From Alphaproteobacteria bacterium (GTDB lineage Bacteria > Pseudomonadota > Alphaproteobacteria > Micropepsales > Micropepsaceae): 64,000 nt of DNA. How positions within the stretch are numbered: the first letter of the stretch is position 1; the number at the start of each line of letters is the position of its first letter. A model generated the notes under the pieces. The model made no database searches and had not been told where the DNA came from. It worked only from the letters and a program-made list of their open reading frames with translations. Positions 53,361 through 62,046 of this stretch are shown one piece after another. The DNA lies in contig JAFAWQ010000052.1 in assembly GCA_019241645.1 (NCBI GenBank), forward strand, positions 1 through 64,000, written 5' to 3'. Made by a program: the position numbers and the translations under genes.

Positions 53361-56300
53361 ACCAGCCAGTCTCCTATGCGGAAATCGCGGTAACGACGAA
53401 TTTCTCGTTCCTGCGCGGCGCCTCGCATCCCCAGGAATTCACGAGCGCTGCCACCGTGCTCGAATACAAGGCCATCGGCATCGCCGACCGCAACAGCATG
53501 GCCGGTGTGGTGCGCGCCTGGGATTCATTGAGACAGATTCGCGAGCAGACCGAGGGCAAAATTCCGAAGCTGCTGGTCGGCACGCGTTTGGTGTTTGCCG
53601 ATGGCACGCCGGACATCCTCGCCTATCCCATTGACCGCTACGCTTATGGACGGCTGTGTCAGCTCCTCAGCGCCGGCAAGCATCGCACGGAGAAGGGCGA
53701 TTGCCTTCTTTGCCTCTCCGATCTTCTCGATGTCCATGACAACCTGCTGCTCGCCGTCGTTCCGCCACGCGGGTTCGTTCCGAACACGGCAGACACTCTT
53801 GCCAAGCTTAAGGAGACTGCTCCCGGCCGCGTCTGGCTTTGCGGCTCCATCCTGCATCGCGGCAATGACGGCAGCCGACTGAAAAGACATCACAGGCTTG
53901 CGCAGGAGGCGAGCGTTCCCCTCATCGCCACCAACGATGTGCTGTATCATGCAGCCGAACGGCGCGCCTTGCAGGATGTCGTCACCTGCATTCGCGAGCA
54001 CGTAATTCTGGACGAAGCCGGCAAGCTGCTCGAAAGCAATGCCGAGCGTCATCTCAAGGCGCCGGCCGAGATGGCCCGCCTGTTCCGGGCAATGCCAGAG
54101 GCAATCGCCGAAACCATCCGCTTCGCCGAGCGCATCGAATTCTCGCTTGACGACATCCAATACAACTATCCGGACGAACCGGTGCCGCTTGGCAAAACGC
54201 CGGACCAGCACCTCGCCGATCTCACCTGGAAAGGCGCCGCCTGGCGTTTCCCCGGCGGCGTTCCGGACAAAGTGCGCGCGACGCTGGAAAAGGAACTGGC
54301 GCTGATCGCCCGGATGAAGATCGCGCCTTATTTCCTCACCGTGCATGACATCGTGCGCATCGCCGACGAGAAGAAGATTCTCTGCCAGGGGCGCGGCTCG
54401 GCCGCCAATTCTGCGGTCTGTTATGTGCTGGGAGTTACCGCCGTAAATCCAACCGAGATCGATCTTCTGTTCGAGCGCTTTATCTCCGAGGAGCGTAAGG
54501 AGCCGCCGGATATCGACGTGGATTTCGAGCATGAGCGTCGCGAGGAAATCATTCAGGAAATCTACAAGCGCTACGGACATGAGCGCGCGGCGCTGACCGC
54601 CACCGTCATCACCTATCGTCCGCGTAGCGCCATTCGCGAAGTGGGAAAAGTATTCGGGCTGACCGAAGACGTGACCTCGGCGCTGGTCGGCGGTTTGTGG
54701 GGCAGCGGGGATTCCGAAAGCCTGCAAGAGAAAAAGGATGCCCGCATGCGGCAGGGCGGATTCACACCCGGCAATCCGCTGGTCGAACGCACCTTGCGCT
54801 ATGCGCGAGAGCTTTGCGGCTTCCCGCGCCATCTTTCCCAGCATGTCGGCGGATTCGTGCTGACGCGCGACCGGCTGGACACCATCGTGCCGATCGGCCC
54901 GGCGGCGATGGAGGACCGCTATTTCATCGAATGGGACAAGGACGACATCGACGCGCTCAACATCATGAAAGTGGATGTGCTGGCGCTGGGGATGCTCACC
55001 TGCATCCGCAAGGCGTTCGCGCTGGTTTCGACCTACGGTCCGAAGCTTAAGAATCTCGACGACGTCCCGCGCGAAGATCCGGTTGTGTACGACATGTTGT
55101 GCGAGGGCGATTCCATCGGCGTGTTCCAGGTGGAAAGCCGGGCCCAGATCAACATGCTGCCGCGCCTCAAGCCGCGGGAGTTCTACGATCTCGTCATCGA
55201 AGTGGCGATCGTGCGCCCCGGCCCCATCCAGGGCGACATGGTGCACCCCTATCTGAAGCGCCGCGCCGGAAAAGAGGTGGCGGAATTCCCCTCCCCTACC
55301 ATCGCCGGCAGCGATCCGGATGAGCTGAAACAGGTGCTGGGGAAAACGCTCGGCGTTCCCCTGTTTCAGGAACAGGCCATGAAGCTCGCCATTGTCGCCG
55401 CCGGTTTCACGCCGCAGGAAGCCAACGGGCTTCGGCGCGCCATGGCCACCTTCCGCAATGTGGGCACCATCGATCATTTCGGCGACAAGATGATCGATGG
55501 CATGACAGCGCGCGGTTACGCTCGCGAGTTCGCCGAGCGCTGCTTTCGGCAGATCGAAGGCTTTGGCTCGTATGGTTTTCCGGAAAGCCATGCCGCCAGC
55601 TTTGCGCATCTTGTCTATGTGTCCGCCTGGATCAAGAAGCATCATCCGGCGGCTTTTGCCTGCGCGCTCCTCAATTCCCAGCCGATGGGCTTCTATGCGC
55701 CGGCGGAAATCGTGCGCGATGCACGCGAGCATGGGGTTGAGGTGCGCCATCCCGACATCAATGACAGCGAATGGGACAACACGCTCGAATTTGCCGCAGA
55801 CGGCTCCCCGGCGCTGCGGCTGGGTTTTCGCCAGATCGCGAGCTTTCAGGAATCATGGTGGAATGACCACATCGCGCCCGGCCGCGGCAACCGCTTCGCC
55901 TCGTTCGAAGCCTTCGTGCGGCGGACGAAACTGCCGAAGCGCGCGCTGATCACCTTGTGCGAAGCCGATTGCTTCCGCTCGCTCGATCTCGACCGCCGTG
56001 AGAGCCTGTGGATGGTCCGCCGCTTGCCGGACGATGACGCGCTGCCGCTGTTCGCCGCGCAATTCGTTGAAGACCTGCCAGAGGAGGTGACCGCGCCGCT
56101 GCCCCTGATGCCATTCGTCGAACACACCATCGAGGATTACCGCATGATGCGGCTATCGCTGCGCGCGCATCTCATGGAGTTCCTGCGCGAGGCGTTCCGC
56201 TCTGAAGGCGTCATGAGTTGCGCCGAATTCCTGAAAGGGAAGGATGGCGCGCGGGCGCGCTGCGCGGGCATCGTGATGACGCGGCAGATGCCCGGCGATG

Positions 56301-56635
56301 CGGGCGTGGTTTTCATTACGCTCACGGACGAAACCGGAATCTGCAACGCCGTGGTCTGGCCCGCCGTGTTCGAGCGCTGGCGCAAGGAAGTCATCGGAGG
56401 CCGTCTGCTGCTGATCGACGGCAAGATCCAGCGCAGCGAGGAAGGAATCGTGCATCTCATCGCCGAGCGGTTTAGCGACCGCACCACCATGCTCGACCAA
56501 CTATCCGATCAGGATGTGCGAACGCCGCCGGGCCGACTCGAAGACATCAGTTTTCCCCGCATCGATTCCCGCGCGCCCATGGCGCGGCATCCGAGGAACG
56601 TCCGCGTCCTGCCGCGCTCGCGGGATTTCCACTGA
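53357..56635 (+). CDS. dnaE2: Error-prone DNA polymerase DnaE2
   Basis: C-family polymerase (1092 aa, family length) that extends damaged templates in SOS-induced mutagenesis. The N-terminal PHP domain (TTNFSFLRGASHP, residues ~15-27) is followed by the catalytic palm with PPDIDVDFEHERREE carrying the acidic residues, then fingers, helix-hairpin-helix (LNSQPMGFYAPAEIVRDA) and a C-terminal OB fold (ITLTDETGICNAVVWP). The ATG at 53357 is coupled to imuB. A hairpin terminator follows at 56668. Confidence 0.96.
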   Translation: MNQPVSYAEIAVTTNFSFLRGASHPQEFTSAATVLEYKAIGIADRNSMAGVVRAWDSLRQIREQTEGKIPKLLVGTRLVFADGTPDILAYPIDRYAYGRLCQLLSAGKHRTEKGDCLLCLSDLLDVHDNLLLAVVPPRGFVPNTADTLAKLKETAPGRVWLCGSILHRGNDGSRLKRHHRLAQEASVPLIATNDVLYHAAERRALQDVVTCIREHVILDEAGKLLESNAERHLKAPAEMARLFRAMPEAIAETIRFAERIEFSLDDIQYNYPDEPVPLGKTPDQHLADLTWKGAAWRFPGGVPDKVRATLEKELALIARMKIAPYFLTVHDIVRIADEKKILCQGRGSAANSAVCYVLGVTAVNPTEIDLLFERFISEERKEPPDIDVDFEHERREEIIQEIYKRYGHERAALTATVITYRPRSAIREVGKVFGLTEDVTSALVGGLWGSGDSESLQEKKDARMRQGGFTPGNPLVERTLRYARELCGFPRHLSQHVGGFVLTRDRLDTIVPIGPAAMEDRYFIEWDKDDIDALNIMKVDVLALGMLTCIRKAFALVSTYGPKLKNLDDVPREDPVVYDMLCEGDSIGVFQVESRAQINMLPRLKPREFYDLVIEVAIVRPGPIQGDMVHPYLKRRAGKEVAEFPSPTIAGSDPDELKQVLGKTLGVPLFQEQAMKLAIVAAGFTPQEANGLRRAMATFRNVGTIDHFGDKMIDGMTARGYAREFAERCFRQIEGFGSYGFPESHAASFAHLVYVSAWIKKHHPAAFACALLNSQPMGFYAPAEIVRDAREHGVEVRHPDINDSEWDNTLEFAADGSPALRLGFRQIASFQESWWNDHIAPGRGNRFASFEAFVRRTKLPKRALITLCEADCFRSLDLDRRESLWMVRRLPDDDALPLFAAQFVEDLPEEVTAPLPLMPFVEHTIEDYRMMRLSLRAHLMEFLREAFRSEGVMSCAEFLKGKDGARARCAGIVMTRQMPGDAGVVFITLTDETGICNAVVWPAVFERWRKEVIGGRLLLIDGKIQRSEEGIVHLIAERFSDRTTMLDQLSDQDVRTPPGRLEDISFPRIDSRAPMARHPRNVRVLPRSRDFH

Positions 56636-56667
56636 ACCTTCTTGAAAAAAACTCTGCCTGTTCGACG

Positions 56668-56698
56668 AAAGAGCCGGACCCATGGGGTCCGACTCTTT
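56668..56698. terminator. Bidirectional hairpin terminator
   Basis: AAAGAG-C-CGGACCC, a 3-nt loop, GGGTCCG-A-CTCTTT: a 13-pair stem with one mismatch between the convergent dnaE2 and secreted-orphan genes. The T tract is short on the plus strand; on the minus strand a run of seven T follows about 25 nt on. It probably serves both genes. Confidence 0.65.
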
Positions 56699-56726
56699 CA
56701 ACGGCAATCGATCAATGCGCGTGCTG

Positions 56727-57578
56727 CTATTTCTTCACATAAGAGCCGAAGTAGAGAAAGAAATTCGATGGCGCCTCGATGGCCCGGCCAGCCTTTTCCG
56801 CGGCATCCAAGGCCTTCGCCGAGGTAATGCCGCTGCTGCCGTCCTGCGGGGGCCAGTCGTTCTTGTCCAGAACCAGCACCGGCAACACCTGCCACCATTC
56901 TGCTTTTACATTGATGTCCTCATCGTCCAGCACGTGGCTGTGGTTCGGCGTCGGGACGAACACATTGGCTGTCGGCGGATTGTCGATGTAGCCGAGAGCC
57001 GCCAGCACGGGAGCAAGATCGACCCGCGATGCGTGCATCGTGCAGGTGCCAGGACGGGCGCCGGGCTCGGGACATTGCGAAAACACAAGCGGCTTCGCCT
57101 TGAATCCTTCAGGCAACGCGCCGAACAGCTTGATCAAAGCCTTTCCCAGCTCTGGCCCGCACAATGTTCCCGGCGTCACATCTTTGCAGGAAATCGCATC
57201 ATCGGGGTTCTGATCCTTGTCGACGGAGAACATGGGGACGAGAACATACAGCGGATCGGTGGTAGAGGTCGCGGCGCCGATCGCGCCGGGCGGGTTAATG
57301 GTGGGATCTTTGCCGGCCTGGCAAATGGGGATTTGCAGTTCGTCCGGATCGACTTCAGCTCTCTTGCTATCGAAGTCGAGATTGTTGCCCGGCTGCTCGA
57401 CGCAGTCGAAATTCTGATGGTAGCCGAATTTCAGCAGCTTGCCCGCGCCAAATCCTTCCGTTTGATTCTTGCCATGGTCCTGCGGCGGCGGCGGCGCGGC
57501 CGCGGAACCGGCGTGTCCGAGACTGGCCAATGAGAAGACCGCGGCACATGCCAGCGCTCCCCCGAAAATGCGTTTCAT
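56727..57578 (-). CDS. Secreted orphan protein, RpoE-linked
   Basis: Exported protein of 283 aa; signal peptide about residues 1-24, ending GHAG/SAA. The mature part has at least six Cys in separate pairs (DFDC, PICQAG, ISCKDVTPGTLC, SQCPEPGARPGTC), which fits disulfides. It has a His motif NHSHVLDDED and a Trp-rich KAEWWQVLPVLVLD. I do not recognise the family. A promoter of the same form as that of rpoE-chrR lies just upstream, so it may belong to the singlet-oxygen response. It is divergent from rpoE. Confidence 0.75.
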   Translation of the reverse strand: MKRIFGGALACAAVFSLASLGHAGSAAAPPPPQDHGKNQTEGFGAGKLLKFGYHQNFDCVEQPGNNLDFDSKRAEVDPDELQIPICQAGKDPTINPPGAIGAATSTTDPLYVLVPMFSVDKDQNPDDAISCKDVTPGTLCGPELGKALIKLFGALPEGFKAKPLVFSQCPEPGARPGTCTMHASRVDLAPVLAALGYIDNPPTANVFVPTPNHSHVLDDEDINVKAEWWQVLPVLVLDKNDWPPQDGSSGITSAKALDAAEKAGRAIEAPSNFFLYFGSYVKK

Positions 57579-57614
57579 GCGGGCGTTCTCCGTTGGAAAA
57601 GCCCCTCGACATGA

Positions 57615-57644
57615 ATGCTACGGAAGAGCCGGTTCGTTGGATCA
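57615..57644 (-). promoter_or_regulatory. RpoE-like promoter of the secreted orphan
   Basis: On the minus strand: TGATCC (57644-57639), 18-nt spacer, TAGCAT (57620-57615). The -35 is identical to the known RpoE/ChrR-type consensus TGATCC; the -10 resembles TAAGAT less well. It predicts a start about 30 nt before the ATG at 57578. Confidence 0.5.
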
Positions 57645-57674
57645 GCCTAAACCGGAAATCTTTTTATTATCTGG

Positions 57675-57704
57675 CGATCCGGCAATGATTGCCAACCGTA
57701 TGAT
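57675..57704 (+). promoter_or_regulatory. RpoE-like promoter of rpoE-chrR
   Basis: CGATCC (57675-57680), 18-nt spacer, TATGAT (57699-57704). Same spacing as the divergent promoter 31 bp away. It predicts transcription from about 57711, which rules out an ATG at 57710 and supports the downstream start of the sigma gene. This fits autoregulation. Confidence 0.5.
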
Positions 57705-57832
57705 TTGTTATGTCGGCAGCCCCTTTGCCCATTGCCGCGCCATCGCAATGGCATCATCGGCCAGCAAGCGGTAAAGCCCGGCCGTGGCTGTTGGCGAAAC
57801 TGGTTGTCGTGCCAGACCCGGATTTCCGCGAA

Positions 57833-58360
57833 ATGAGCTCTTTGCTTCGTGCCGTCGCGGAGACGCGCGACCGGGTCGCGTTCGAGGCGTTGTTCCGTTA
57901 CTTCGCGCCGCGCATCAAAGCATACATGCTCCGGCACGGGGCGTCCGCTTCACTCGCGGAAGACCTCGCGCAGGAAGCCTTGCTGATCGCCTGGCGCAAG
58001 GCGCATCTGTACGACCCGGCAAAAGGCTCGGCGGCAAGTTGGATGTTCACGATCGCGCGGAACCTCCACATCGATGCGGTCCGTCACCAGCGGCGTCCCG
58101 AATTCGATCCCAACGATCCGGCCTTCGTTCCCGACCCGGAACCGCAGGCCGATGCCGCCATGGAACGCGGTGACGACGACCAGCGCTTGCGCAAGGCTCT
58201 CGAAAATCTCTCGCCAGCCCAGCGAAATGTATTGGAGCTTTCCTATTTCGCGGAGAAGCCTCATGCCGCTATTGCAAGGGAGCTGAGACTTCCGCTGGGC
58301 ACGGTGAAGTCGCGGCTGCGCATGGCCATAAAACGTGTTCGGAAAAGTCTCCTGAAATGA
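57833..58360 (+). CDS. rpoE: RpoE-type ECF sigma factor (singlet-oxygen response)
   Basis: ECF sigma factor (175 aa from this start). Region 2: FEALFRYFAPRIKAYMLRHG and LAEDLAQEALLIAWRKAHLYDP, with the SWMFTIARNLHIDAVR block. Region 4: LSPAQRNVLELSYF and AIARELRLPLGTVKSRLRMAI. The pattern matches Rhodobacter RpoE. The ATG at 57833 is chosen because the predicted transcript starts near 57711 and the family begins close to LLRAVAETRD; a GTG at 57809 is possible. Its stop overlaps chrR by 4 nt. Confidence 0.9.
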   Translation: MSSLLRAVAETRDRVAFEALFRYFAPRIKAYMLRHGASASLAEDLAQEALLIAWRKAHLYDPAKGSAASWMFTIARNLHIDAVRHQRRPEFDPNDPAFVPDPEPQADAAMERGDDDQRLRKALENLSPAQRNVLELSYFAEKPHAAIARELRLPLGTVKSRLRMAIKRVRKSLLK

Positions 58361-58998
58361 TCACACATCATCCAGCGAAGGATGTGCTGTTTGCCTATGC
58401 GGCGGGAACAACGCAGGAGGCCGTCTCGCTTGTTGTCGCAACGCATCTCGCGCTGTGTCCGGATTGCAGGTGTTCGGTCAGTCTTGCGGAGCGCGCTGGC
58501 GGCGCCATGCTGGAGAATTTTGCTCCCGAACCGATGACGACAGCGGCATGGGAGCGCGTCCAATCCAGGCTCGACGACCTGCGTCCAATCCATTCCGCCG
58601 TGCCGGTGCCGGGCCGCGAAACCGGTGCGCCGGAACCGCTGCGAACGTATTTGGACGGAGATTTGGACAGCGTTCGATGGATTTCAGTGACGCGCGGGCT
58701 TGCCTACAGGCCAATCCTCGTGGGCGATTGCCGGGTTCAGTTGGTTCGCACCAAACCCGGCCACCGCATCAGCCTGCACACGCACGGGGGTGACGAATTT
58801 TCGCTGGTCCTGACCGGCGGGTTCACAGATTGCTCGGGACAGTACCGGCGCGGGGACTTTCAAACGGCCACGCGCGAACTTTTGCACCGGCCGATGGCGG
58901 ATAAGGGCGAAGATTGCATTATCCTCACCGTTGCCGATGCGCCGCTGATGTTTCGCAACCCCTTTGTCGGTCTAATGGCCAAGCTGATGGGGTTCTGA
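58357..58998 (+). CDS. chrR: ChrR zinc-binding cupin anti-sigma factor
   Basis: Anti-sigma factor (213 aa) that holds RpoE inactive until singlet oxygen or a related stress appears. The N-terminal anti-sigma domain has zinc ligands His5, His30, Cys34 and Cys37 (THLALCPDC). The C-terminal cupin has His141, His143, Glu147 and His177 (SLHTHGGDEF, LLHRP). All eight match the Rhodobacter sphaeroides ChrR ligands in kind and almost exactly in number. Coupled to rpoE by ATGA. Confidence 0.95.
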   Translation: MITHHPAKDVLFAYAAGTTQEAVSLVVATHLALCPDCRCSVSLAERAGGAMLENFAPEPMTTAAWERVQSRLDDLRPIHSAVPVPGRETGAPEPLRTYLDGDLDSVRWISVTRGLAYRPILVGDCRVQLVRTKPGHRISLHTHGGDEFSLVLTGGFTDCSGQYRRGDFQTATRELLHRPMADKGEDCIILTVADAPLMFRNPFVGLMAKLMGF

Positions 58999-59146
58999 CC
59001 TAGATTTTTCACGCCCTGCTTGGGCTCTGGCAGACGCACATTCGCGCGGGGTGGAGCAGCGTTGGCGCTTCGACGATCAACGCTTCGCCTGGTCGCCGTC
59101 ATCAGACTGCAAAGAAAATCGTGAATAATATGGTTCGGACCGGCCA

Positions 59147-59175
59147 TCGTCACAAAACTGAAACAGAACTGTCAC
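59147..59175 (+). promoter_or_regulatory. Triple Pho box (PhoB sites)
   Basis: Three 7-bp half-sites spaced by 4 nt: TCGTCAC, CTGAAAC, CTGTCAC (59147-59153, 59158-59164, 59169-59175). The PhoB consensus is CTGTCAT repeated every 11 bp. It lies 111 nt before the phosphate porin. Phosphate-starvation control is strongly expected. Confidence 0.8.
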
Positions 59176-59285
59176 ACGCCCTTCGCAGGCCGCTGCAATC
59201 AGACCCTCCGAAGGGGCGGTGAAGCCTCGCGGTCGAACCTGCCTGCGGGACTTCGAACTGATCGCTCCGCAACTCGGAGAAGACC

Positions 59286-60911
59286 ATGAGAGGCAAAGCA
59301 TTGCTGCTCGGCGGAGCGAGCCTGTTGCTGGCGGCCACCGTCGCGCAGGGCCAGACCACGACGACGACCGTAACCCACAAACACCGGTATCACCACCGTG
59401 GCAAGGTCGTGAAGACCACTGTGGTGACGACGTCCAGCGAGCGCGCTCCCGCCGCCATGCCCGCGCCTCCGCCGCCTCCAGCATCCACCGATCCGTCGCT
59501 TGAAGAGCGCGTGCGGCGGCTGGAAGAGCAGCTCGATGCGCAGCGGGAAAAGGCGCAGGCGGAACACACCCGCCTCTCCACCCTGGAGCAGAATTTCAAC
59601 GACACATCGTGGACCTTCGACAACGCGCGGCCGACCATTAAAAGCGGCGACGGCCGCTTCACGATGGCGTTGCGCGTGCGGTTTCAGGTGGATGCGGCGA
59701 ACTTTTTCCAGGACGATCCGCACGATCCCAGCAATATGGCACAGTATAAAGATCTCTCCGACGGCGCCGTGGTGCGGCGCGCCTTCCTCGGCGTGGAAGG
59801 CAAGGCCTTCAACGATTTCTGGTACGAATTCCGCTATAACGCCGGCGGCTCGAACGGCGGCGGCGCCAATGCGACGGAAGGCGATCCGAACCTCAGCCTC
59901 GCCCGCGTTGCCTATCTCGGAATTCCCAGTTTCGAACTGAATCTTGGCGTCATCGAGCCGGCTTTCATGTTCGAGGGAACCACATCGTCAGGCCAGTTGA
60001 TGTTCATGGAACGGCCGGAAATCGAGAACATCGCGCTGGACTCGTTTGGCGGCGGCGATGCAAGGCGCGGCATCGAGGCGCGTTTCCAGCAGGCAGACTT
60101 TCTGATGCCGGGCGACAATTTCGTTCTTGGCGCCGATTTCACCGGCTCCAAGACGGGTTCGATCGCGGGGCACGGCAATGGTGGCGACGAACAGACGCAG
60201 GCGATGCTGCATGGCAGTTACCGTTTGTGGTCTGACGGCGTTTCCAACCTCATTTTCGGTGGCGACTACTCTCACGCGTTCACCGGCGGCGGCGTCGGCA
60301 CCATCAACCTGCAGGACCGCCCCGAGCTTCGCGTGGATGGCACGCGCCTGATCAGCACCGGCAACATCTTCGCCAAGACCGCCAACATGTGGGCCTTCAA
60401 CGGCGGCATGAATTTCGAGAACTTCTTCCTCGGCGGGGAATACGCGCATTTCTCGGTCGACCGCGCGGCCGTGCTTGGCGGACACACGCTCGACAATCCG
60501 GAGTTCTCCGGCTGGTTTGTGGAGGGCAGCTGGGTGATCACCGGCGAGCCGAAAAGCTATTCGGTGTCGGCCACAAACAATGAGGTGGGCGGTTTCGGCG
60601 CGCCGAAAGTAGCTAGCCCGTTCTCCCTTGCCGGAGACTCGTGGGGCGCTTGGGAATTGACAGCGCGCTACAGCAACACCGATCTCAACTGGAACCAGAA
60701 CTCCGCGCTCCTGCCCAGCGGGCTTCCCGGTGTCGCGGGCGGCGAGGAGCGGATCGTCATGCTGGGATTGAACTGGTATCTCAACAACAACATAAAACTG
60801 CAGCTGAATGATGGCATCGTCCATGTCAGCAAGCTGAACGCGCCAGGAGGGGCCATTCAGGTCGGCCAGGATTTCAACGAGCTTGGCATCCGCCTGCAAT
60901 TCACGAACTAA
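59286..60911 (+). CDS. Phosphate-selective porin, OprO/OprP family
   Basis: Outer-membrane porin (541 aa) that favours phosphate or polyphosphate. Signal peptide about 1-22. The mature N-terminus is Thr/His-rich (TTTTTVTHKHRYHHRG), then a Pro run, then a trimer-forming coiled coil (LEERVRRLEEQLDAQREKAQ at about 73-92), then the 16-strand-type barrel starting FTMALRVRFQVD and ending LGIRLQFTN with the typical aromatic end. It is downstream of a Pho box and 24 nt before pstS, so the two are one transcript. Confidence 0.9.
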   Translation: MRGKALLLGGASLLLAATVAQGQTTTTTVTHKHRYHHRGKVVKTTVVTTSSERAPAAMPAPPPPPASTDPSLEERVRRLEEQLDAQREKAQAEHTRLSTLEQNFNDTSWTFDNARPTIKSGDGRFTMALRVRFQVDAANFFQDDPHDPSNMAQYKDLSDGAVVRRAFLGVEGKAFNDFWYEFRYNAGGSNGGGANATEGDPNLSLARVAYLGIPSFELNLGVIEPAFMFEGTTSSGQLMFMERPEIENIALDSFGGGDARRGIEARFQQADFLMPGDNFVLGADFTGSKTGSIAGHGNGGDEQTQAMLHGSYRLWSDGVSNLIFGGDYSHAFTGGGVGTINLQDRPELRVDGTRLISTGNIFAKTANMWAFNGGMNFENFFLGGEYAHFSVDRAAVLGGHTLDNPEFSGWFVEGSWVITGEPKSYSVSATNNEVGGFGAPKVASPFSLAGDSWGAWELTARYSNTDLNWNQNSALLPSGLPGVAGGEERIVMLGLNWYLNNNIKLQLNDGIVHVSKLNAPGGAIQVGQDFNELGIRLQFTN

Positions 60912-60935
60912 ACCCGTTCTCGAAAGGACAGACCA

Positions 60936-61958
60936 ATGATATTCAGATCTCTCGTGGCGGCGGTGGCGCTGTCGGCGCTCGCCTCGCCTGCTTTGGCAGC
61001 GGATATTTCCGGCGCCGGCGCTTCGTTCCCCTTCCCGATCTATGCGAAATGGGCGGCGGCCTATAAGGGCGTTGGCGGTGTCCGCCTGAATTACCAGTCG
61101 ATCGGATCGGGGGGCGGCATTGCCCAGATCAAGGCAAAGACCGTCACCTTCGGCGCCTCCGACATGCCGCTGAAACCGGCGGACCTCAATGCAGCGGGCC
61201 TGACGCAATTCCCCACCGTGATCGGCGGTGTCGTGCCGGTGGTCAACGCGCCGGGCATCCGCCCCGGCCAGCTCACGCTCGACGGCAAGACCCTGGCCGA
61301 CATCTATCAGGGTAAGCTCTCCCGCTGGGACGATCCTGCCATCAAGGCGCTCAACCCGGGCGTCAAGCTGCCGAGCCAGACCATCACGGTCGTGCACCGT
61401 TCGGACGGATCTGGCACCTCATTCATCTTCACCACCTACCTGTCGCAGATCAGCGCGGACTGGAAATCGGCGGTCGGCGCGGCGACCTCCGTCGATTGGC
61501 CGGCCGGCATCGGCGCCAAGGGCAACGAAGGCGTGGCCGGCAACGTGGCGCAGACGGCGGGCTCGATCGGCTATGTCGAATACGCCTATGCCAAGCAGAA
61601 CCACCTCTCCTACGTGAAGATGAAGAACAAGGCGGGACAGACGGTAAGCCCTACGGTGGAATCGTTCCGTGCCGCGGCGCAGAACGCGAATTGGGACGAC
61701 GCCGCGAAGCAGAACTTCTACGTCATGCTGGTTGATCAACCGGGCGCGGCTTCGTGGCCGATCACCGCCACCACCTACATCATCATGTACAAGCAGCCGG
61801 CGGACGCGGCCACTTCGGCAAGCGCGCTCAAATTCTTCAAATGGGCCTATGAGCAGGGCGACCAGATGGCGCTGAGCCTCGATTACGTGCCGCTGCCGGA
61901 CAACGCGGTGAAGGCAATCGAAGCAAGCTGGAAGCAGATCCAGGGCTCGGGAATGTAA
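60936..61958 (+). CDS. pstS: Periplasmic phosphate-binding protein PstS
   Basis: High-affinity phosphate binder (340 aa) that delivers phosphate to a PstCAB ABC transporter. Signal peptide about 1-21 (ending ALA). Ligand residues lie in GAGASFPFPIY, SIGSGGGIAQIKAKTV, FGASDMPL and HRSDGSGTSFIF, as in E. coli PstS. pstCAB does not follow; a terminator closes the unit, so the permease genes must be elsewhere. Confidence 0.95.
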   Translation: MIFRSLVAAVALSALASPALAADISGAGASFPFPIYAKWAAAYKGVGGVRLNYQSIGSGGGIAQIKAKTVTFGASDMPLKPADLNAAGLTQFPTVIGGVVPVVNAPGIRPGQLTLDGKTLADIYQGKLSRWDDPAIKALNPGVKLPSQTITVVHRSDGSGTSFIFTTYLSQISADWKSAVGAATSVDWPAGIGAKGNEGVAGNVAQTAGSIGYVEYAYAKQNHLSYVKMKNKAGQTVSPTVESFRAAAQNANWDDAAKQNFYVMLVDQPGAASWPITATTYIIMYKQPADAATSASALKFFKWAYEQGDQMALSLDYVPLPDNAVKAIEASWKQIQGSGM

Positions 61959-61996
61959 TTCACGTATTGATTTTCAAAACGACGGACTGCCACTTC

Positions 61997-62030
61997 GGGC
62001 GAGGGCTCACCCCCTCGCCCTTCTGTTTTG
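61997..62030. terminator. Rho-independent terminator after pstS
   Basis: GGGCGAGGG (61997-62005), loop of 6, CCCTCGCCC (62012-62020), then TTCTGTTTTG. A perfect 9-pair stem. It serves pstS and may also stop the convergent methyltransferase transcript. Confidence 0.85.
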
Positions 62031-62046
62031 CGCTGCCAGCGGCGCG

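Noticed and set aside
53525-55750. A 741-codon open frame antisense to dnaE2
   Set aside because: It mirrors the codon positions of dnaE2 in a GC-rich gene, has no domain and no ribosome site. It is a shadow.
59988-61397. A 469-codon open frame antisense to the porin and pstS
   Set aside because: It crosses two recognised genes and their junction, and has no start signal.
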